A DNA stretch of 64,000 nucleotides from JAHEAO01 sp942492375 (GTDB taxonomy: Bacteria; Pseudomonadota; Alphaproteobacteria; Rhodobacterales; Rhodobacteraceae). A program made the position numbers and the translations under genes. The DNA lies in assembly GCA_942492375.1 (NCBI GenBank), contig CALOEL010000007.1, forward strand, positions 1 through 64,000, given 5' to 3'. The notes beneath the pieces are model-generated. The model saw only the letters and a program-made list of their open reading frames with translations. It was not told the origin of the DNA and did no database searches. Shown piece after piece: positions 52,430-62,045 of this stretch (position 1 is the first letter of the stretch; each line of letters starts with the position of its first letter).

Positions 52430-55400
52430 TCACTCGGCTTCTGCTACCACGTCAGTCCGCCCGTGCTTCTCGCGCGAACCGCGAATCCAACTCCCGAAGC
52501 GATCCATGTAGGCGTAGACCACCGGCACCAGGAAGAGGGTGAGCAGGGTCGAGGTGGTCATGCCGCCGGCGGTGGCCACCGCCATCGGCGCGCGCGCCTC
52601 GGCGCCTTCACCGATCGCCAGAGCGACCGGCAGCACGCCAAAGATCATCGACACTGCGGTCATCAGAATCGGCCGCAGCCGGATCGGACACGCTGCGCGC
52701 AGCGCCGCTTCGCGGTCGAGCCCTGTCTCTTGCTTCTGGATCGTCAGATCGACCAGCAGGATCGAGTTCTTCGTCACCAGCCCGAAGAGCAGGATCACCC
52801 CGATCACCGACATGATGTTGATGGTGTAGCCGGTGACGAAGAGAGCGAGCAGGGCGCCGGTCATCGCCGGCGGCAACGCGAACATGATGGTGAAGGGGTG
52901 GAGCAGCGAGTCGAACTGGCTCGCCAGCAGCATGTAGACGATCAGGATCGCGAGGCCGAGGGCGAAGAGCAGCGAGTTCATCGACTCCGCGAACTCCTCG
53001 GCCTGACCGGTGGCCTTGGCGTAGTAGCCGTCGGGCAGCTCCTCGGCGAAGATGCGGTCGACGGTTTCGAGGGCGCGGTTGAGGACGACTCCCTCGAGGT
53101 TGGCGGTCAGGAGCACGCTGCGCTCGCGGTTGGTGCGGTTGATGTTGATCGGACCGACGCCATGGGTGATCTCCACGACCGAGTCGAGGCGCACCATCTG
53201 GCCGGTCCTGGTCCGCACCTGCAACCGGCCGATGTCCTCGGGGGTCAGGGCTTGCGATGGGTGGACCTTGATCCGCACGTCGTAGCGTTTGCCCTCGTCG
53301 GTGAAGGAGCCGACCTCGCGGCCGGCGATCAGGGCGTAGACGGTCTCGAAGATGGTTGCGGCGTCGAGCCCGAGATCGGCCGCCCGTTCGCGATCCACGT
53401 TGACGTAGAGCTGCGGCTGTTCGAGATCGAGGTTGGTGTCGAGGTCGACGAACCCGGGCTCGGCCGAAAGACGTTCGATGACGCGATTGCCGATCCGGTC
53501 GAGCTCGCTGAGGCTTGGACCGCGGATCGAGTAGGCCAGGGCCTTCTCGCCGCCTTCGCCGCCGACGTTGTAGAAGCTGAACTCGATGACCGAGGCCTGG
53601 AGCCCCTCAATCTTGGCCAGCTCGCGCCGCAGCCGCTTCACGACCTCGGCTTGTGGCGCTTCGCGCTGCGAGGGCTTATACATCCGCATGAACATGATGC
53701 CCGAGTTGACCTGACCGCGTTCTTCGATATCGAGCGCGGCGAAGCCCGAGCGGATCTCGGGTTGTTCGAGTACGATCCGTTCCATCTCCTGCATTTTGCG
53801 GTCCATGGCTGCGAGCGAAATGCCAACCGGCGCCTCGGCCATGATCATGAATGCAGACATGTCCTCGGCGGGCGCAAACTCGGCGCCGATGAAGGGCGTC
53901 AGCCCGAGGCTCGCGATAACTACTGCCGATGACACCACGAGCGTGATGATCTTGTGGCGCAGGACCCAGTCGAGGGCTCGGGAATAGGAGGCTTCGAGCT
54001 GCTTGAATCCATTTTCGAGAATGTCGTAGAGCCGCCCATGCTTGGGCTTCACTTTCAGGATCCGCGAGCTCAGCATCGGGGTCAGGGTCAGGGCGACAAA
54101 GAGGGAAATGAGAATCGCCGCCGCCACCGAAATGCCGAACTCGAAGAGGAACTGGCCGATCATCCCCTTCATGTAGGCGACCGGAATGAAGACCGCGGCA
54201 ATGGCAAAGGTCGCGGCCATCGCAGCGAGGGCGATCTCTTTTGTTCCCTTGAGGGCGGCGGTGAAGGGATCCTCGCCCTCTTCCTGGTGGCGGAAGATGT
54301 TTTCGAGGACGACGATGGCGTCGTCGATGACGACACCCACTGAAAGCGCCAGTGCCAGGGTCGTGAGGTTGTTGAGGGAAAATCCGAAAAGCCGCATGAA
54401 GCCGAAGGTGGCGATGAGTGAGGTCGGGATTGCGAGCGAGACGATGAAGGTGGAGCGCCACGAACGGAGGAAGACGAAGACCACGAGGATCGCCAGGACG
54501 GCGCCATAGACGATGTCTACCTGGACGTTCTCGATTGACTTTTCGACATATTCGGCGCCGTCGAATGCGACGTCGTAGAAAAGGCCAGGGGGGAAGTCCT
54601 TGGCCAGCTCGTCCATCTTTTCGCGTGCGGCCCGATTGACGTCGACAAGATTGGCGCCGGAGCGCGGCGCGACCCCGAGACCGAGGGTTGGGGTCAGGTT
54701 GTATCGGGCCATCCCGCGTTCGTCACCGACACCGCGCTGGGTGAAGCCGACATCCGAGAGCCGAATTGGACGACCGTCGACGGTGGCGACGATCATGGTG
54801 TCGAAGTCCTCGACTGTTTCGAAGAGGCCGAGGTTGCGAACCGCGAGTTCGGTCAGGGGACCTTCGATAAAGCCGCCCGGCAGCTCGAGGTTCTCGCGGC
54901 CGAGCGCCATGATGACGTCGGAGACCGCGAGACGGTGGGCGGCGAGCTTGTCGCGGTCGACCCAGATGCGGATCATCGGCTCGCGGAAGCCCGGGACGAT
55001 CACGTTGCCGATTCCGGGCACCGACTGCAGCGCCGGTTTGACGACCTGGTCGGCGTAGTCCGAGAGCTCCCGCGCGTCGAGACCGGCCAACGCCATCCAC
55101 AGCATGGGCTGGGAGTTGACGTCAAATTTCTGGACGATCGGCGGTTCGGCGTCGAGCGGCAGCTGGCCGACCGCTCCCGAAACTTTGTCGCGCACGTCCT
55201 GGGCTGCGATGTCGACATCCCGTTCGGTGGTGAACATTACCGTCACCTGAGACACACCCTGCCCGGAGTACGAGGTGAGCTGATCGATGCCCTCGATGGT
55301 GTTGACAGCGGCCTCGATGACGTCGGTGACGTCGGACTCCATGACCTCGGGCGAGGCGCCGGGAAGAATGGTGATCACGGTGACCATCGGGAATTCGATC

Positions 55401-55516
55401 GACGGCAGCAGGTTGATGGGGAGAGCCTGATACCCGAGGATACCGAAAACCACCAACGCCAGCATCAACATGAAGGTGAAGACCGGGCGGCGAATAGCGA
55501 TGTCGTAGAGATTCAT
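52430..55516 (-). CDS. RND-family multidrug efflux transporter (HAE1/AcrB type)
   Basis: A 1028-residue inner-membrane proton antiporter. N-terminus MNLYDIAIRRPVFTFMLMLA, then large periplasmic loops (GMARYNLTPTLGLGV) and the TM4 proton-relay motif GVVIDDAIVVLENIF, with both aspartates. TM10-11 has LASQFDSLLHPFTIMFALPP and FGLVTKNSILLVDL. ATG 55516 (AAGGAACG upstream) is used; the longer open frame begins inside the heptamer array. Forms a tripartite pump with the adaptor and channel upstream on the same strand. Confidence 0.95.
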   Translation of the reverse strand: MNLYDIAIRRPVFTFMLMLALVVFGILGYQALPINLLPSIEFPMVTVITILPGASPEVMESDVTDVIEAAVNTIEGIDQLTSYSGQGVSQVTVMFTTERDVDIAAQDVRDKVSGAVGQLPLDAEPPIVQKFDVNSQPMLWMALAGLDARELSDYADQVVKPALQSVPGIGNVIVPGFREPMIRIWVDRDKLAAHRLAVSDVIMALGRENLELPGGFIEGPLTELAVRNLGLFETVEDFDTMIVATVDGRPIRLSDVGFTQRGVGDERGMARYNLTPTLGLGVAPRSGANLVDVNRAAREKMDELAKDFPPGLFYDVAFDGAEYVEKSIENVQVDIVYGAVLAILVVFVFLRSWRSTFIVSLAIPTSLIATFGFMRLFGFSLNNLTTLALALSVGVVIDDAIVVLENIFRHQEEGEDPFTAALKGTKEIALAAMAATFAIAAVFIPVAYMKGMIGQFLFEFGISVAAAILISLFVALTLTPMLSSRILKVKPKHGRLYDILENGFKQLEASYSRALDWVLRHKIITLVVSSAVVIASLGLTPFIGAEFAPAEDMSAFMIMAEAPVGISLAAMDRKMQEMERIVLEQPEIRSGFAALDIEERGQVNSGIMFMRMYKPSQREAPQAEVVKRLRRELAKIEGLQASVIEFSFYNVGGEGGEKALAYSIRGPSLSELDRIGNRVIERLSAEPGFVDLDTNLDLEQPQLYVNVDRERAADLGLDAATIFETVYALIAGREVGSFTDEGKRYDVRIKVHPSQALTPEDIGRLQVRTRTGQMVRLDSVVEITHGVGPININRTNRERSVLLTANLEGVVLNRALETVDRIFAEELPDGYYAKATGQAEEFAESMNSLLFALGLAILIVYMLLASQFDSLLHPFTIMFALPPAMTGALLALFVTGYTINIMSVIGVILLFGLVTKNSILLVDLTIQKQETGLDREAALRAACPIRLRPILMTAVSMIFGVLPVALAIGEGAEARAPMAVATAGGMTTSTLLTLFLVPVVYAYMDRFGSWIRGSREKHGRTDVVAEAE

Positions 55517-55524
55517 CGTCGTTC

Positions 55525-55660
55525 CTTCGCAGGCGAATTCGGAATTCGGAATTCGGAATTCGGATTTGTCCAATTTGTTCTGCCGTGACACGTTGCATGC
55601 CAGCAGCCTTCAATTGAGAATTGAGACTTGAGAATTGAGAATTCGGGCTCCAACGTAACC
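55525..55660. repeat. AATTCGG and ATTGAGA arrays between adaptor and RND genes
   Basis: On the plus strand, AATTCGG units at 55538-55564, then a spacer and CAATTGAGAATTGAGACTTG with ATTGAGA units (55611-55645). They leave about 55 bases of unrelated sequence between. Confidence 0.8.
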
Positions 55661-55664
55661 TCCG

Positions 55665-56762
55665 CTACTCGATCACTGTGACGGGGATGCCGCGGGAGAG
55701 GCCGGAGACATCGGCGACGACCGCCTCATCAGGCGATAGACCGTCGATGATCTCGACCAGACCGTCGGTGCGACGTCCGATGCGAACCTTTCGGTAGGCG
55801 ATGGCGCCCTCTTCGACCAACAACACCTGAGACAGATCGGAGGTCGCGATGGCGGCCGCCGGCAGCCAAAGACTCTGCCGGGAGGATGGCGCCTCGAGAA
55901 CCACGTTGGCGAACATTCCGGGCTTGATCGAGCCATCGTTGGCGGCGGTGCCTACGATCTCGAACGAACGGCTGGCATGTTCGACCACGGGCTGGACGCT
56001 GTAAAGCTTTGCCGTGTGGATTTGGCCGGAGACCCCGACCGTGAAGGTGAAGCCCTCGAGACCGGCGAGCTCCGGCGCCCACGCTTCGGGCACCCGAGCC
56101 GACACTTTGATCGTGTTGCCGATGGCGAGTTCGAGGAGGCCGGCGCCGACATCTGCCCACTGACCGGCCACAACCATCCGTTGGGTGATGGCGCCTGCGG
56201 CCGGTGCGCGGATAGCGCTGCGGTCGAAATTACGCTGGGCGAGATCCCGGGCCGCGGTTGCGGCCGCGACGCGGGCGGTAGCAAGGTCGTTGCCTGCCTG
56301 CGCCTGGTCGAAGGCGGATTGTGGAATTGTCTCATCCGACCGCAGGTCCCGCTTGCGCTCGAGGTCCTTTTCGGCCAGCACCAGGTCGGCATTCGAAGCG
56401 GCCAGGTTGGCCTCTGCCTGGTGAAGGTAGATTCGAAATGTCTCGCGATCGACCTCTACGAGTGGAGTGCCGGCGGCGACGCGGTCTCCCACTTCCACCA
56501 GAACGCGATCGACTCTGCCGCCAACCTCGGAGGAGATGGTGACGGTGTCAAAAGCGCGGATTTCACCCACGAGTTGCACCGATGGGCGTTCTTCTCGCAC
56601 CTCAGCGGTCACGAGCTGGACCTCGCGCGGGGCCAGGGCCTGCTCGAGAACCTCGGCGGCGGCGGCGGGGTCGTCGTTATCCGAACCGTGGCAGCCGGTA
56701 AGCGCCGTCACGAGAAGGATTACGAAGAAAATGAACGGGGAGTTGTGTCGGGAGGTTTTCAT
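55665..56762 (-). CDS. RND efflux periplasmic adaptor (lipoprotein)
   Basis: A 365-residue membrane-fusion protein. Leader MKTSRHNSPFIFFVILLVTA with lipobox LTGC (Cys24). Domains in order: lipoyl half 1 (GGRVDRVLVEVGDRVAAGTP), helical hairpin (about 110-175), lipoyl half 2 (RAPAAGAITQRMVVAGQWAD), beta-barrel, and membrane-proximal end (LVEIIDGLSPDEAVVADVSG). It lies two bases from the outer-membrane channel gene. Confidence 0.93.
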   Translation of the reverse strand: MKTSRHNSPFIFFVILLVTALTGCHGSDNDDPAAAAEVLEQALAPREVQLVTAEVREERPSVQLVGEIRAFDTVTISSEVGGRVDRVLVEVGDRVAAGTPLVEVDRETFRIYLHQAEANLAASNADLVLAEKDLERKRDLRSDETIPQSAFDQAQAGNDLATARVAAATAARDLAQRNFDRSAIRAPAAGAITQRMVVAGQWADVGAGLLELAIGNTIKVSARVPEAWAPELAGLEGFTFTVGVSGQIHTAKLYSVQPVVEHASRSFEIVGTAANDGSIKPGMFANVVLEAPSSRQSLWLPAAAIATSDLSQVLLVEEGAIAYRKVRIGRRTDGLVEIIDGLSPDEAVVADVSGLSRGIPVTVIE

Positions 56763-56763
56763 C

Positions 56764-58109
56764 TCAATTCTCCTGGGGGTCCGCCTGGCTCATCTGGCGG
56801 AAATCGAGGTCGGGTAGGAGCGGAAGACCCACCGCATAGCGGAGGGAAAGTGCTTGATACTCACGTTGGACGCGGGCGACGATCTGCGAGGTCTCGGCGT
56901 CGGTCGCCTCGGTTGTGGCGTTCAGGAGATCGGTGGTCGAGGCCTCGCCGACGCGGTAGGCGCGCTCGACCTGGCGATATGCGAGACGAGACGCCTCGGT
57001 CCTCTCGCGGGCAGCGTCATAGACGGCGCTGGCAGCCTCGTAACCGATGTATGCCGAATCGACCTGGTCCTCAATCGTGCGCCGAAGAGTCTGATCGAGC
57101 AGCTCCACCTGGCGGAGGTCTTCCTTGGCCTTCGCGACGTTCGCCTTTGTGATCCCGCCGTTATAGATGGGCACCTTGAGGATCAGGGTCAGCGACATCC
57201 AGTCGCTGGCCGGGAAGCCGGACTTCTGCTGGAAATACTGACCGGCGGCCTCGAGCTGTGGGTACCAATTCCCTTTCTCCAACTTGACCCAGAGACCCGC
57301 AGCGTCGATCTGGTGAATCAGGGTTCTCATCTCGGGACGTTGGCCGAAGGCCTCGATGAAGAGGTCGTCCTCCGTGCCGGCCGGGACCGGGATCGGACCG
57401 GGGGACTTCAGGTCGCCGAAGTCTTTCGTGCCCACGAGACGCTCGAGCCTGTTACGGGCGAGATTGGCGTCGCCGACGGCCACAGTCAGGGCCTGCTTTG
57501 CGGCGGCCACCTGGGCCTTCCAGCGGGCGACATCGGCGACCGAGTTCTCGCCAACCTCGAAGAGGCGCTCGGCGACCTTGAGCTGGTTTTCATTTTCTTC
57601 GAGGACGATCTCGCGCACCTCGACCCACTCGGCCAGCGCGACGGCGTCATAGAACGCTCCCGCCACCTCGAGAGTGAGGTTGTTGATGGTCGTCCAGCGA
57701 TCGAGATCGGCGATGTCGCGGTTGAGCCTGGCGATGTCCCGCGCCCGCCATGCACGGAGGCCGGTGAAGAGGTTCTGGCGAAGATCGAGGCTCGCCGTAA
57801 AGTCCTGTGAGGGGCGAATTACGAAGCTCTCGCCGGGCGACAGCTCGATCGAGAGATCGTCGTCGTAGAAGGTATAGGAGCCGTTGAGTCGAGCCTGGGC
57901 ATCAGCGCCGATTTCGCCAGTCCGACGTCGGCCTGGGCGCGTCGAATCTCGCTGTCCGCGATCTGGACCGCCTCGTGGGTCTCGATCGCCTGCAAGACCA
58001 GTTCCGCGAGGGTGGCGCCCTGAATCTCCTGTGCATCCGCCACCATTGGTGGGGCGACAAGGCACCCAGCAACCAGCACGCAAACTGTTTTCAGATTTAT
58101 CCAACGCAT
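56764..58109 (-). CDS. TolC-like outer-membrane efflux channel, frameshifted near the N-terminus
   Basis: From ATG 58109 (AGGAGGGCGCCC upstream) the leader is MRWINLKTVCVLVAGCLVAP and PPMVADAQ, followed by QGATLAELVLQAIETHEAVQ. At about 57888-57892 the frame shifts: LAKSALMPRLD joins LNGSYTFYDDDLSIEL if one C is added. The rest shows two OEP repeats with long helices, such as WKAQVAAAKQALTVAVGDAN and QVERAYRVGEASTTDLLNAT. About 447 residues if corrected. It completes the tripartite RND pump. Confidence 0.87.
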
Positions 58110-58164
58110 GGGCGCCCTCCTGTGGGCAACTGATACGGCGATCTTTGTTCTGAGGTTTCGATTC

Positions 58165-58779
58165 TCATGAGGACTCCGTTGTCAGGCTTTCGTAGAGCAG
58201 GCGGCCAAAGGCCTCCGTGATGGTGTGGGGATCAATCGAGCGATCGAAAGAGAGCTGGATGCCGAGGCCGTCCACTGTGGCCACAACCACGGCGGCCAGC
58301 GCCTCCGCATCGACCGAGGTCTTGAACTCGCCCCGTTTCTGTCCTTCGCGGATGAAATCCGAAATCAGATTCCTGAAGAAGGTGTAGCTGGCGACCACGG
58401 CGCGGCGGTAGGTCTCCTCGAAGTCCTTGCCCCTCGAGGCTGCCCAGAAGTCGAGGATCACCGGTTGCAGGTCGACCTGCTCCGAGATCACCTCGGCACC
58501 GAGGTGCAATAAATTATGGAGCTGCTCCTCGGTTGAGCCACCCGCTGCGAGGGCGTCATTCATACGAGACGAGATGGCGGCGTTGATCGACTCGAAGACC
58601 GCGAAGAGCAGCTCCTCCTTGGATGAGAAGTACTCGTAGACGGTCCCTTTGCCGACCCCGGCACGCTCCGCGATTTCTGCCACCCGGGTCGAGGCGTAGC
58701 CCCTTTCGGCAAAGACTGCGCAGGCTGCCCCGACGAGTCGAAGCCGCTTGTCACTCGGGGTTTTGATAGCCGTTACCAC
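58165..58779 (-). CDS. TetR/AcrR-family repressor of the RND operon
   Basis: A 204-residue regulator: N-terminal helix-turn-helix with GYASTRVAEIAERAGVGKGT and VYEYFSSKEELLFAVF, and a divergent ligand domain. It is the first gene of the minus-strand efflux operon, 55 bases ahead of the channel gene. GTG 58779 is chosen since CAGGAG lies six bases upstream; longer frames run into the operator. It probably represses its own operon via the palindrome just upstream. Confidence 0.87.
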   Translation of the reverse strand: MVTAIKTPSDKRLRLVGAACAVFAERGYASTRVAEIAERAGVGKGTVYEYFSSKEELLFAVFESINAAISSRMNDALAAGGSTEEQLHNLLHLGAEVISEQVDLQPVILDFWAASRGKDFEETYRRAVVASYTFFRNLISDFIREGQKRGEFKTSVDAEALAAVVVATVDGLGIQLSFDRSIDPHTITEAFGRLLYESLTTESS

Positions 58780-58797
58780 GATGGACTCCTGATTCTG

Positions 58798-58815
58798 ACT
58801 GACCGGTCGGTCAGT
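58798..58815. promoter_or_regulatory. TetR-type operator palindrome
   Basis: ACTGACCG-GT-CGGTCAGT, eight-base perfect arms, lies 18 bases upstream of the tetR start. Such short palindromes are typical of TetR-family sites in RND efflux operons. Confidence 0.75.
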
Positions 58816-58859
58816 AATCGGGAAAAGATATGCCGTGGTGCGGAAGATGTCAACCCCGC

Positions 58860-59045
58860 CCACCCACCCGCCCGATCGCCCGATACTCGATGCTCGATAC
58901 TGCGAGTCGCCCGACTTGGACAGCATAGGGCGATCCGATCCACCCACCCCTTGACAGGGTGGAGGGAGCATCGAGCATCGAGCATGGATCGAGCATCGAG
59001 CATTCGAGCATCGAGTATCGAGCATCGAGCATCGAGCATCGAGCA
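58860..59045. repeat. GATACTCGATGCTC and GAGCATC arrays around CCACCCACCCC
   Basis: GATACTCGATGCTCGATACT at 58881-58900, then ATCCACCCACCCCTTGACAG against GGGTGGAGGGAG, then GAGCATC units to 59045, interrupted at 58984 and 59005 by irregular units. Same heptamer and core as before mutL. The array sits between the MATE stop and tetR; 58780-59064 has no gene. Confidence 0.85.
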
Positions 59046-59064
59046 TCTGGAGGGGTGGGGCGCG

Positions 59065-60510
59065 TCAGACTTCCCGCAGCTTCCACTTGCCGCGGCGGAA
59101 GACGAGGACGGCGACGATCGCAATCAACGACTCGGCTGCGGTGATGGCAATGAAGATGCCGGTCGGCCCGAGGCCCGTTTGGTAGGCCAGAAGATAGGCG
59201 AGCGGGAGCTGGAAAATCCAGTAACAGAATATGTTGATGACGGTCGGCGTATAGGTGTCGCCGGCGCCGTTGAAGGCCTGCTCCATGACCATCCCCCAGG
59301 CGTAGAACGGGTAGCCGATAGAGACCCACCGCAGACAGGCGACGCCGTACCCTACGACTTCCGGTTCGACCGAGAAGATGCGGATCAGAGGCTCGGCAGC
59401 GGCGATGAATACGACTGCGACCACGAGGAGGAAGCCCATGTTGTAGATGCCGGCTCGCCATACCGAGGTCTCGGCACGATCGGGCTGGCCTGCGCCGAGG
59501 TTTTGGCCGACGAGGGTTGCTGCTGCGTTGGCGAGACCCCACGACGGCAAGATCGCAAACATGATGAGCCGGATGGCGAGGGTATATCCGGCCACCGCAG
59601 CCGGACCGAATCCGCCGATGATTGCGACCAGCACCACCCAGCTCGAGGTGCCGATGAGGATCTGCAGGATTCCGCCCACCGACAGACGGAAGAGTCGCAG
59701 GATGATTCTCGGGCGGGGCACGAAGTGCGGCCAGCTTACGTGGATTCGACTGCTGCCCCGAAAGAGGACCCAGAACTGGATGACGACGCCAACGCCACGG
59801 CCGATGGTCGTGGCGATGGCCGCTCCAGTGACCCCGAGTTCGGGGAAAGGCCCGAGACCGAAGATCAGGCAGGGGTCGAGGACGATGTTGACGGCGTTGG
59901 CGATCCACAGCACGCGCATGGCGATGGCGGCGTCTCCCGCACCTCTGAAGACCGCGTTGAGCATGAAGAGCAGCATGATGGTCGCCGAACCGCCGAAGAG
60001 GACCCGCGTGTAGCCGTGACCGGAGGCGATCAATTCGGGGGTGCCGCCCATCAAGCGAAGCAGGTCTTTGGCGAACAGGACACCAGGCAGAGCGACCACC
60101 ACGGTCAGCATCAATCCGAGCAGAATCGACTGAGCGGCCGCGACTCGGGCGCCTGCCGTATCTTTTTCGCCGATGCGGCGCGCGACCATCGCTGTCGTCG
60201 CCATTCCGGAACCGATGGCAACCGCGAAGAGGATGCTGATCATGGCCTCCGTCAGTCCGACGGTTGCGACCGCGTCGGTGCCGAGACGCGAGACAAAGAA
60301 TGCATCGGTGAGGGCAAAGACCGACTCCATCACCATCTCGAGAACCATCGGGATCGCGAGCAGGACAATCGCCCGGCCGATCGGACCCGATGTGAACTCG
60401 AGCTCCTTGCCGGTCAGAGCGAGCTTGATCGTCGCCCAGGCGCCGGTGTCGGACGCGTTTCGCACGCTCTGGGTTGAGGTTGGTTCTTTGTTCACCTTGG
60501 GAGTTACCAT
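59065..60510 (-). CDS. MATE-family multidrug/sodium antiporter
   Basis: A 481-residue exporter with about twelve membrane segments in two homologous halves. Motifs: ALTDAFFVSRLGTDAVATVG, NAVFRGAGDAAIAMRVLWIA and, in the second half, GFGPAAVAGYTLAIRLIMFA and EQAFNGAGDTYTPTVINIFC. Predicted to extrude cationic drugs using Na+ or H+. GTTCTCCGATG lies upstream; the ribosome-binding site is weak. It may be a separate transcription unit from the RND operon because of the intervening array. Confidence 0.93.
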   Translation of the reverse strand: MVTPKVNKEPTSTQSVRNASDTGAWATIKLALTGKELEFTSGPIGRAIVLLAIPMVLEMVMESVFALTDAFFVSRLGTDAVATVGLTEAMISILFAVAIGSGMATTAMVARRIGEKDTAGARVAAAQSILLGLMLTVVVALPGVLFAKDLLRLMGGTPELIASGHGYTRVLFGGSATIMLLFMLNAVFRGAGDAAIAMRVLWIANAVNIVLDPCLIFGLGPFPELGVTGAAIATTIGRGVGVVIQFWVLFRGSSRIHVSWPHFVPRPRIILRLFRLSVGGILQILIGTSSWVVLVAIIGGFGPAAVAGYTLAIRLIMFAILPSWGLANAAATLVGQNLGAGQPDRAETSVWRAGIYNMGFLLVVAVVFIAAAEPLIRIFSVEPEVVGYGVACLRWVSIGYPFYAWGMVMEQAFNGAGDTYTPTVINIFCYWIFQLPLAYLLAYQTGLGPTGIFIAITAAESLIAIVAVLVFRRGKWKLREV

Positions 60511-60544
60511 ACGTCATCGGAGAACGGAGGTTCATTCCTGAGCG

Positions 60545-60640
60545 TGCGAAGAGTAACCAGTAATCAGTTACCAGTAACCAGTAGGGTGTGCGGGGTCTGG
60601 ATTACTGGATACTGGTCACTGGTTACTTGGCCGCGGAACG
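60545..60640. repeat. CCAGTAA / TTACTGG inverted arrays
   Basis: AACCAGTAATCAGTTACCAG (60555-60574) and GTAACCAGTAG face GGATTACTGGATACTGGTCA and CTGGTTACTTGG (60599-60630) across a GGGTGTGCGGGG loop. Units of seven bases; the arms are mutually complementary. Confidence 0.85.
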
Positions 60641-60712
60641 GCTGGAACATCGGGAACATCTGAGGGACAATCCGCGTAATGAGAGATAGAAGTAGGGATC
60701 GCTGGAGGAGAA

Positions 60713-61078
60713 ATGGCTGAGACTTCGAAAGCAACCGTCGCTGGCGTCTGCGATATCGTTGCCGGCATCTGTGGGCTTGTGGGTGGCATCCCGCTGTTGG
60801 TGTTGGCGTTGGTCGGGAGCGGGGTGCTGGCGGCGCTGCCCGAGGCCGAGGTGCGGCCGCTCGCTATTATCCCCCTCGCGCTGTTCCTTCCACTGGCGAT
60901 CCTCTGTTTCTTGTCGGGCGTGGTCGCCATCGCCGGCGGTGTCGCCGCCTTCAACCGGCGCCGCTGGGGCCTGGCCCTGGCCGGATCGATCGCTGCTGTC
61001 TTTGGGTTCTTTCCGGTTGGGATTGCAGCGGTGGTTTTCACGATCCTTGCGGAGCCCGAGTTTCGGGCTGCTGGTTGA
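60713..61078 (+). CDS. Small multi-pass membrane protein
   Basis: A 121-residue protein with three hydrophobic segments (about 10-40, 50-80 and 88-112), Ala/Gly/Val-rich, with AAFNRRRWGLALAGSIAAVF before the last one. No family identified with certainty; similar short proteins are annotated as DUF4064-like. GGAGGAGAA lies before ATG 60713. Possibly an operon with the next gene (12-base gap). Confidence 0.6.
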   Translation: MAETSKATVAGVCDIVAGICGLVGGIPLLVLALVGSGVLAALPEAEVRPLAIIPLALFLPLAILCFLSGVVAIAGGVAAFNRRRWGLALAGSIAAVFGFFPVGIAAVVFTILAEPEFRAAG

Positions 61079-61090
61079 GGGAGAACGGAA

Positions 61091-61945
61091 ATGAGTAGTA
61101 CGGCGACAAAGGTCCTTGCCGGCTGCGCCGTTGGCTGTCTCCTGATGGTACTGGCGCTCGGAGGTCTCGCGTGGATGGGCTACCGGTGGGCTCAGACTGC
61201 CGCCGAGGTCATCGAGGCCGCGGAGCGGGCTGAAGACCAGCTCGAGGCGGACTACGGCCCGGTCCGGGACTTCACGCCACCGGCCGGCCGGATCGCCGAA
61301 GGCCGCGTCGAGGCATTCCTGGCTGTGCGCGAGTTGATGGCGCCGCAGCGCACGGCCCTGACGGAGTCCGTCGAGGCTCTTGCGCCGGCCGCCGGCAAAA
61401 GTGGAGCGGTCGGTGGGCTGCGCGCGGCAAGGGCTGGAATCGGCATGGCGCCCCGGATTCTCGAGTTTGCCAGGGCGCGTAACGAGGCGCTGCTCGAAGT
61501 CGGAATGGGGCCCGGCGAGTACACATGGATGTATTGGCTCACATATTTTGCCTGGCTCGGCCACCCGGTCGATGAGTCGCTGCTCAACGACATCATGGAG
61601 GCGCGATCCGAGTCTGATGGCTCGATACAGATGCACATCGATGGAATGGACTTCGAGCATGTGGAGCAGCTGTTGCGTCGTGACCTCGAAGCGATGCTGC
61701 GAAACCTCGAAGTCGAACTTGCGGCCCATCCTGAACAGGCTGATCTGAAGGAGTTGGTGGCGACCGAGCTCGCGGCCATCGATGCCGATTCGAGTCGAAT
61801 GCCGTGGGAAGAGGGACTGCCTGAGGCTTTTGTGGTCGGGCTCGATCCTTACCGTGCCCGTTTTGAGGAGAACTACTCTCCAGCCACAAATCCGTTCGAG
61901 CTGCTCGAACTGGATTCAGGCCCTCATGGAGTAACGATCGAGTAA
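61091..61945 (+). CDS. Membrane-anchored hypothetical protein
   Basis: A 284-residue protein with one N-terminal anchor (residues about 8-30, LAGCAVGCLLMVLALGGLAW) and a largely helical, acidic exterior domain (AAERAEDQLEADYGPVRDFT, then DLEAMLRNLEVELAAHPEQA). The cysteines in GCAVGC could be lipidated, but no standard lipobox is present. No known family. The upstream site is GAGGGAG. Confidence 0.6.
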   Translation: MSSTATKVLAGCAVGCLLMVLALGGLAWMGYRWAQTAAEVIEAAERAEDQLEADYGPVRDFTPPAGRIAEGRVEAFLAVRELMAPQRTALTESVEALAPAAGKSGAVGGLRAARAGIGMAPRILEFARARNEALLEVGMGPGEYTWMYWLTYFAWLGHPVDESLLNDIMEARSESDGSIQMHIDGMDFEHVEQLLRRDLEAMLRNLEVELAAHPEQADLKELVATELAAIDADSSRMPWEEGLPEAFVVGLDPYRARFEENYSPATNPFELLELDSGPHGVTIE

Positions 61946-62000
61946 AGCGTATAGAGTTGAGGATCTTCACAGCCTGAATACGGAGGATTCGACTGACGCC

Positions 62001-62038
62001 TGCCTGTTTCCAGGCATCCTGGACACAACCCGTATAAT
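62001..62038 (+). promoter_or_regulatory. TATAAT promoter with overlapping palindrome, leaderless-type
   Basis: TATAAT at 62033-62038 ends seven bases before ATG 62046, so the transcript would start at or next to the start codon. TGCCTG-TTTC-CAGGCA (62001-62016), a perfect six-base-arm palindrome, covers the -35 position. Only a very weak -35 is visible. Confidence 0.5.
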
Positions 62039-62045
62039 CGGAAGC

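Noticed and set aside
52463..53932. 489-codon open frame opposite the RND transporter
   Set aside because: Shadow frame; the minus-strand RND motifs are unambiguous.
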